In this document: piece after piece, positions 13,413 through 14,909 of the stretch
Layout: each line of letters begins with the position of its first letter
Position numbering within the stretch: position 1 is the stretch's first letter
From: Anaerolinea sp.
Lineage (GTDB): Bacteria > Chloroflexota > Anaerolineae > Anaerolineales > Villigracilaceae
Assembly: GCA_020720965.1 (NCBI GenBank)
Contig: DYNS01000024.1
Coordinates: 1 to 14,909, forward strand
Direction of reading: 5' to 3'
Length of the DNA: 14,909 bases
Program-made: the position numbers and the translations under genes
The notes under the pieces: model-generated
What the model saw: the letters and a program-made list of their open reading frames with translations, nothing else
Database searches by the model: none
Told to the model about the DNA's origin: nothing

Positions 13413-14909
13413 ACGATAAGGGTGGATGACTGCGAGGCAGCCTTCACCCGGTTTCTTCCGGCTTCTTTGGCGGTGTAGAGCGCCCCATCCGCCGCCCGCA
13501 GGAGATGGTGCAGGGCGCTGTTTTGCGCGGCAACTGCCACCCCAATGCTGACGGTGATGTGAATTTGAGTTGTTCGCAGCCGAAAAGGTTGGTCGGCGCA
13601 GGCAAGCCGCAGCCGCTCTGCTACCAGCAGGGCGGCGCTTTCTTCGGTTTTGGGCAAAATGACGACAAATTCCTCCCCGCCCCAACGCCCCAGGCTATCT
13701 TCTGGGCGCAGCGCGGTGGAAAGCCGCTCCGCGACCATGCGGAGGATGAAATCTCCGGCTTCGTGACCGTGTACGTCATTGACTTGCTTGAAGTGGTCTA
13801 TATCCAGGATGAGAACGCTGAGGGGGAGGCGGCTGCGGGTTGTGCGCTCCAGGGCGGCTTCCAACTGCTCCTGCATGGAAAGGCGGTTGGGGCGTTGGGT
13901 CAGCACGTCCAGGCGGGCTTGTTGGTGCAGGTCGTGACGCAGGCGTTGGGTAATCATCAGGGTTAGCCCACCGCTCCAGAGGGTGCTGCAAACGAAGACG
14001 AGCAGGAAGAAGAGTATCTGCACCCAGTTTTCATCCATCAGGCTTTGGGGGCTGGAGGCAAAAAGGGCGTAGATGGCTCTTGCCATTAGAAAAATGGCGT
14101 AAAGCAGCAGGGGCGCGCCGGTGAGGTTGACGGCGATTTTGAAGGGCGAGGGCGCCGAGCGCAGGAGGGAAATCCCCGCGCCGCCAAGCAAGACAGCAAG
14201 ACCAAAAGAGAAAATCGTCATGCGGATGTTGATGTTGGGCATTACCAAGCCATAGTAAGTTGCCGCCGCCAGGATGAGCAAGCCAAATAAAAAGTGAAAC
14301 CGGGCAGAAAACCGGATGCCGTTGAACTTGAGCAAGCCCCACTGAAGAAAGAAAGCCCCAGTGAGTTGAAAGGCAATCGCCAGGATGATTAACTGGGCAT
14401 CGGTTATCGAACTGCGAAAGAGCATCCCGCTGAACCCGATGCCGTAGGTGACATTCCCCCAGGCTGCCAGGCTAATGCCCCGGTATTCGTTTGCCAGCGC
14501 CAAAAAGGTGAGCAAGACCAGAGTTTGCAAGAAAAACGCAACCGTGACCATAAAGGACAGGGTTTCGATATCGAGGTAGTCGAGTAAAAAGGTTAATCCA
14601 AGGTTAAACGGAATACTGAATGAAAGTAAAAGTGAAGCAATTGAAGCCCAGATAAAAGATGTCAGCAAAAGATTATCAGAGAATTTCCACCATTGCTTTT
14701 TTTGTTTTATCCGTTGTACCATTTGATAAATCCCAACACAAAAGCCTGATACAGCAACCATCCCGATAAAGGCAAATGCTTCCCATTCGTAATCATGTTT
14801 TACCCTAACAGTTTTTAGAACTTCCGCATAGGGTTTATGCAGTGGTAAAAAAATGGTAGCCGGATGTGCGCGAAAAGTAAATAATCCCCAAGGATGAGTG
14901 GTGCGGTCG
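13409..14909 (-). CDS. Multi-pass membrane GGDEF diguanylate cyclase, N-terminus outside window
   Basis: The frame is open from its TAG at 13409-13411 to the right edge, about 499 codons. An ATG at 14761 lies within a hydrophobic stretch, has no Shine-Dalgarno site and is unlikely to be the start. The residues before it run from HPATIFLPLHKPYAEVLKT to HDYEWEAFAF, which looks like the end of an outer domain entering the membrane. Eight or nine hydrophobic segments follow, of no family I can name. The C-terminal GGDEF domain keeps LILDIDHFKQVNDVHGHEAGD and the active site GGEEF (codons at 13667-13681). A product-inhibition RxxD site (RPED, codons at 13697-13708) stands exactly five residues before it. 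The opening motif reads LTQRPNR instead of the usual LTxLPNR. It should make c-di-GMP in response to a membrane or external signal. The upstream part is unusually AT-rich. Confidence 0.9.
   Translation of the reverse strand, partial: DRTTHPWGLFTFRAHPATIFLPLHKPYAEVLKTVRVKHDYEWEAFAFIGMVAVSGFCVGIYQMVQRIKQKKQWWKFSDNLLLTSFIWASIASLLLSFSIPFNLGLTFLLDYLDIETLSFMVTVAFFLQTLVLLTFLALANEYRGISLAAWGNVTYGIGFSGMLFRSSITDAQLIILAIAFQLTGAFFLQWGLLKFNGIRFSARFHFLFGLLILAAATYYGLVMPNINIRMTIFSFGLAVLLGGAGISLLRSAPSPFKIAVNLTGAPLLLYAIFLMARAIYALFASSPQSLMDENWVQILFFLLVFVCSTLWSGGLTLMITQRLRHDLHQQARLDVLTQRPNRLSMQEQLEAALERTTRSRLPLSVLILDIDHFKQVNDVHGHEAGDFILRMVAERLSTALRPEDSLGRWGGEEFVVILPKTEESAALLVAERLRLACADQPFRLRTTQIHITVSIGVAVAAQNSALHHLLRAADGALYTAKEAGRNRVKAASQSSTLIV

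Noticed and set aside
12690..13685. 331-codon minus-strand frame across purB and the cyclase end
   Set aside because: Spans two genes with intact conserved motifs and has arbitrary composition.

Overview
The window looks like an ordinary, gene-dense stretch of a Chloroflexota chromosome, most likely Anaerolineae. This is judged from the overall flavour of the proteins (ClpC, PglC-like transferase, OmpR-type two-component pair), a high GC content through most of the window, and compact intergenic regions. No database search could be run, so the lineage is inference. No RNA genes, CRISPR arrays, insertion sequences or phage genes were found.

Layout: (1) 2-154, + strand, the C-terminal end of a DUF1905-type protein. 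(2) 163-4715, - strand, a three-gene operon: MarR-type repressor, then two ABC exporter half-transporters joined by an ATGA overlap. A near-consensus sigma-70 promoter overlaid by a dyad precedes it. The two ABC subunits carry complementary lesions typical of heterodimeric multidrug exporters with one degenerate ATP site. (3) 4837-5256, - strand, an OsmC-type peroxidase with its own extended -10 promoter and a strong terminator. (4) 5351-5959, - strand, a lone PglC-like phosphoglycosyl transferase. (5) 6054-8177, + strand, an OmpR-type response regulator and its histidine kinase, separated by an intrinsic terminator. The kinase appears to have its own promoter giving a leaderless message. (6) 8234-8638, - strand, an Rrf2-type, probably iron-sulfur, regulator, divergent from (7) clpC (8886-11390, + strand). 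Their shared 247-base spacer is crowded with inverted repeats. (8) msrA and purB (11460-13412, + strand), six bases apart. (9) 13409 to the right edge, - strand, a multi-pass membrane diguanylate cyclase whose reading frame stays open to the window end and whose upstream part is much more AT-rich than the rest.

Functionally the window mixes envelope and drug-stress genes (MarR/ABC), peroxide and methionine-oxidation repair (OsmC, MsrA), protein quality control (ClpC), redox or Fe-S sensing (Rrf2), signal transduction (two-component system, c-di-GMP) and housekeeping purine synthesis (PurB). No previously undescribed multi-gene system is evident. The points most worth checking are the decoupled response-regulator/kinase transcription with a leaderless kinase, the dyad-rich rrf2-clpC spacer, the MarR operator candidate, the extracytoplasmic insert in the degenerate ABC subunit, and the sharp GC drop within the cyclase gene.
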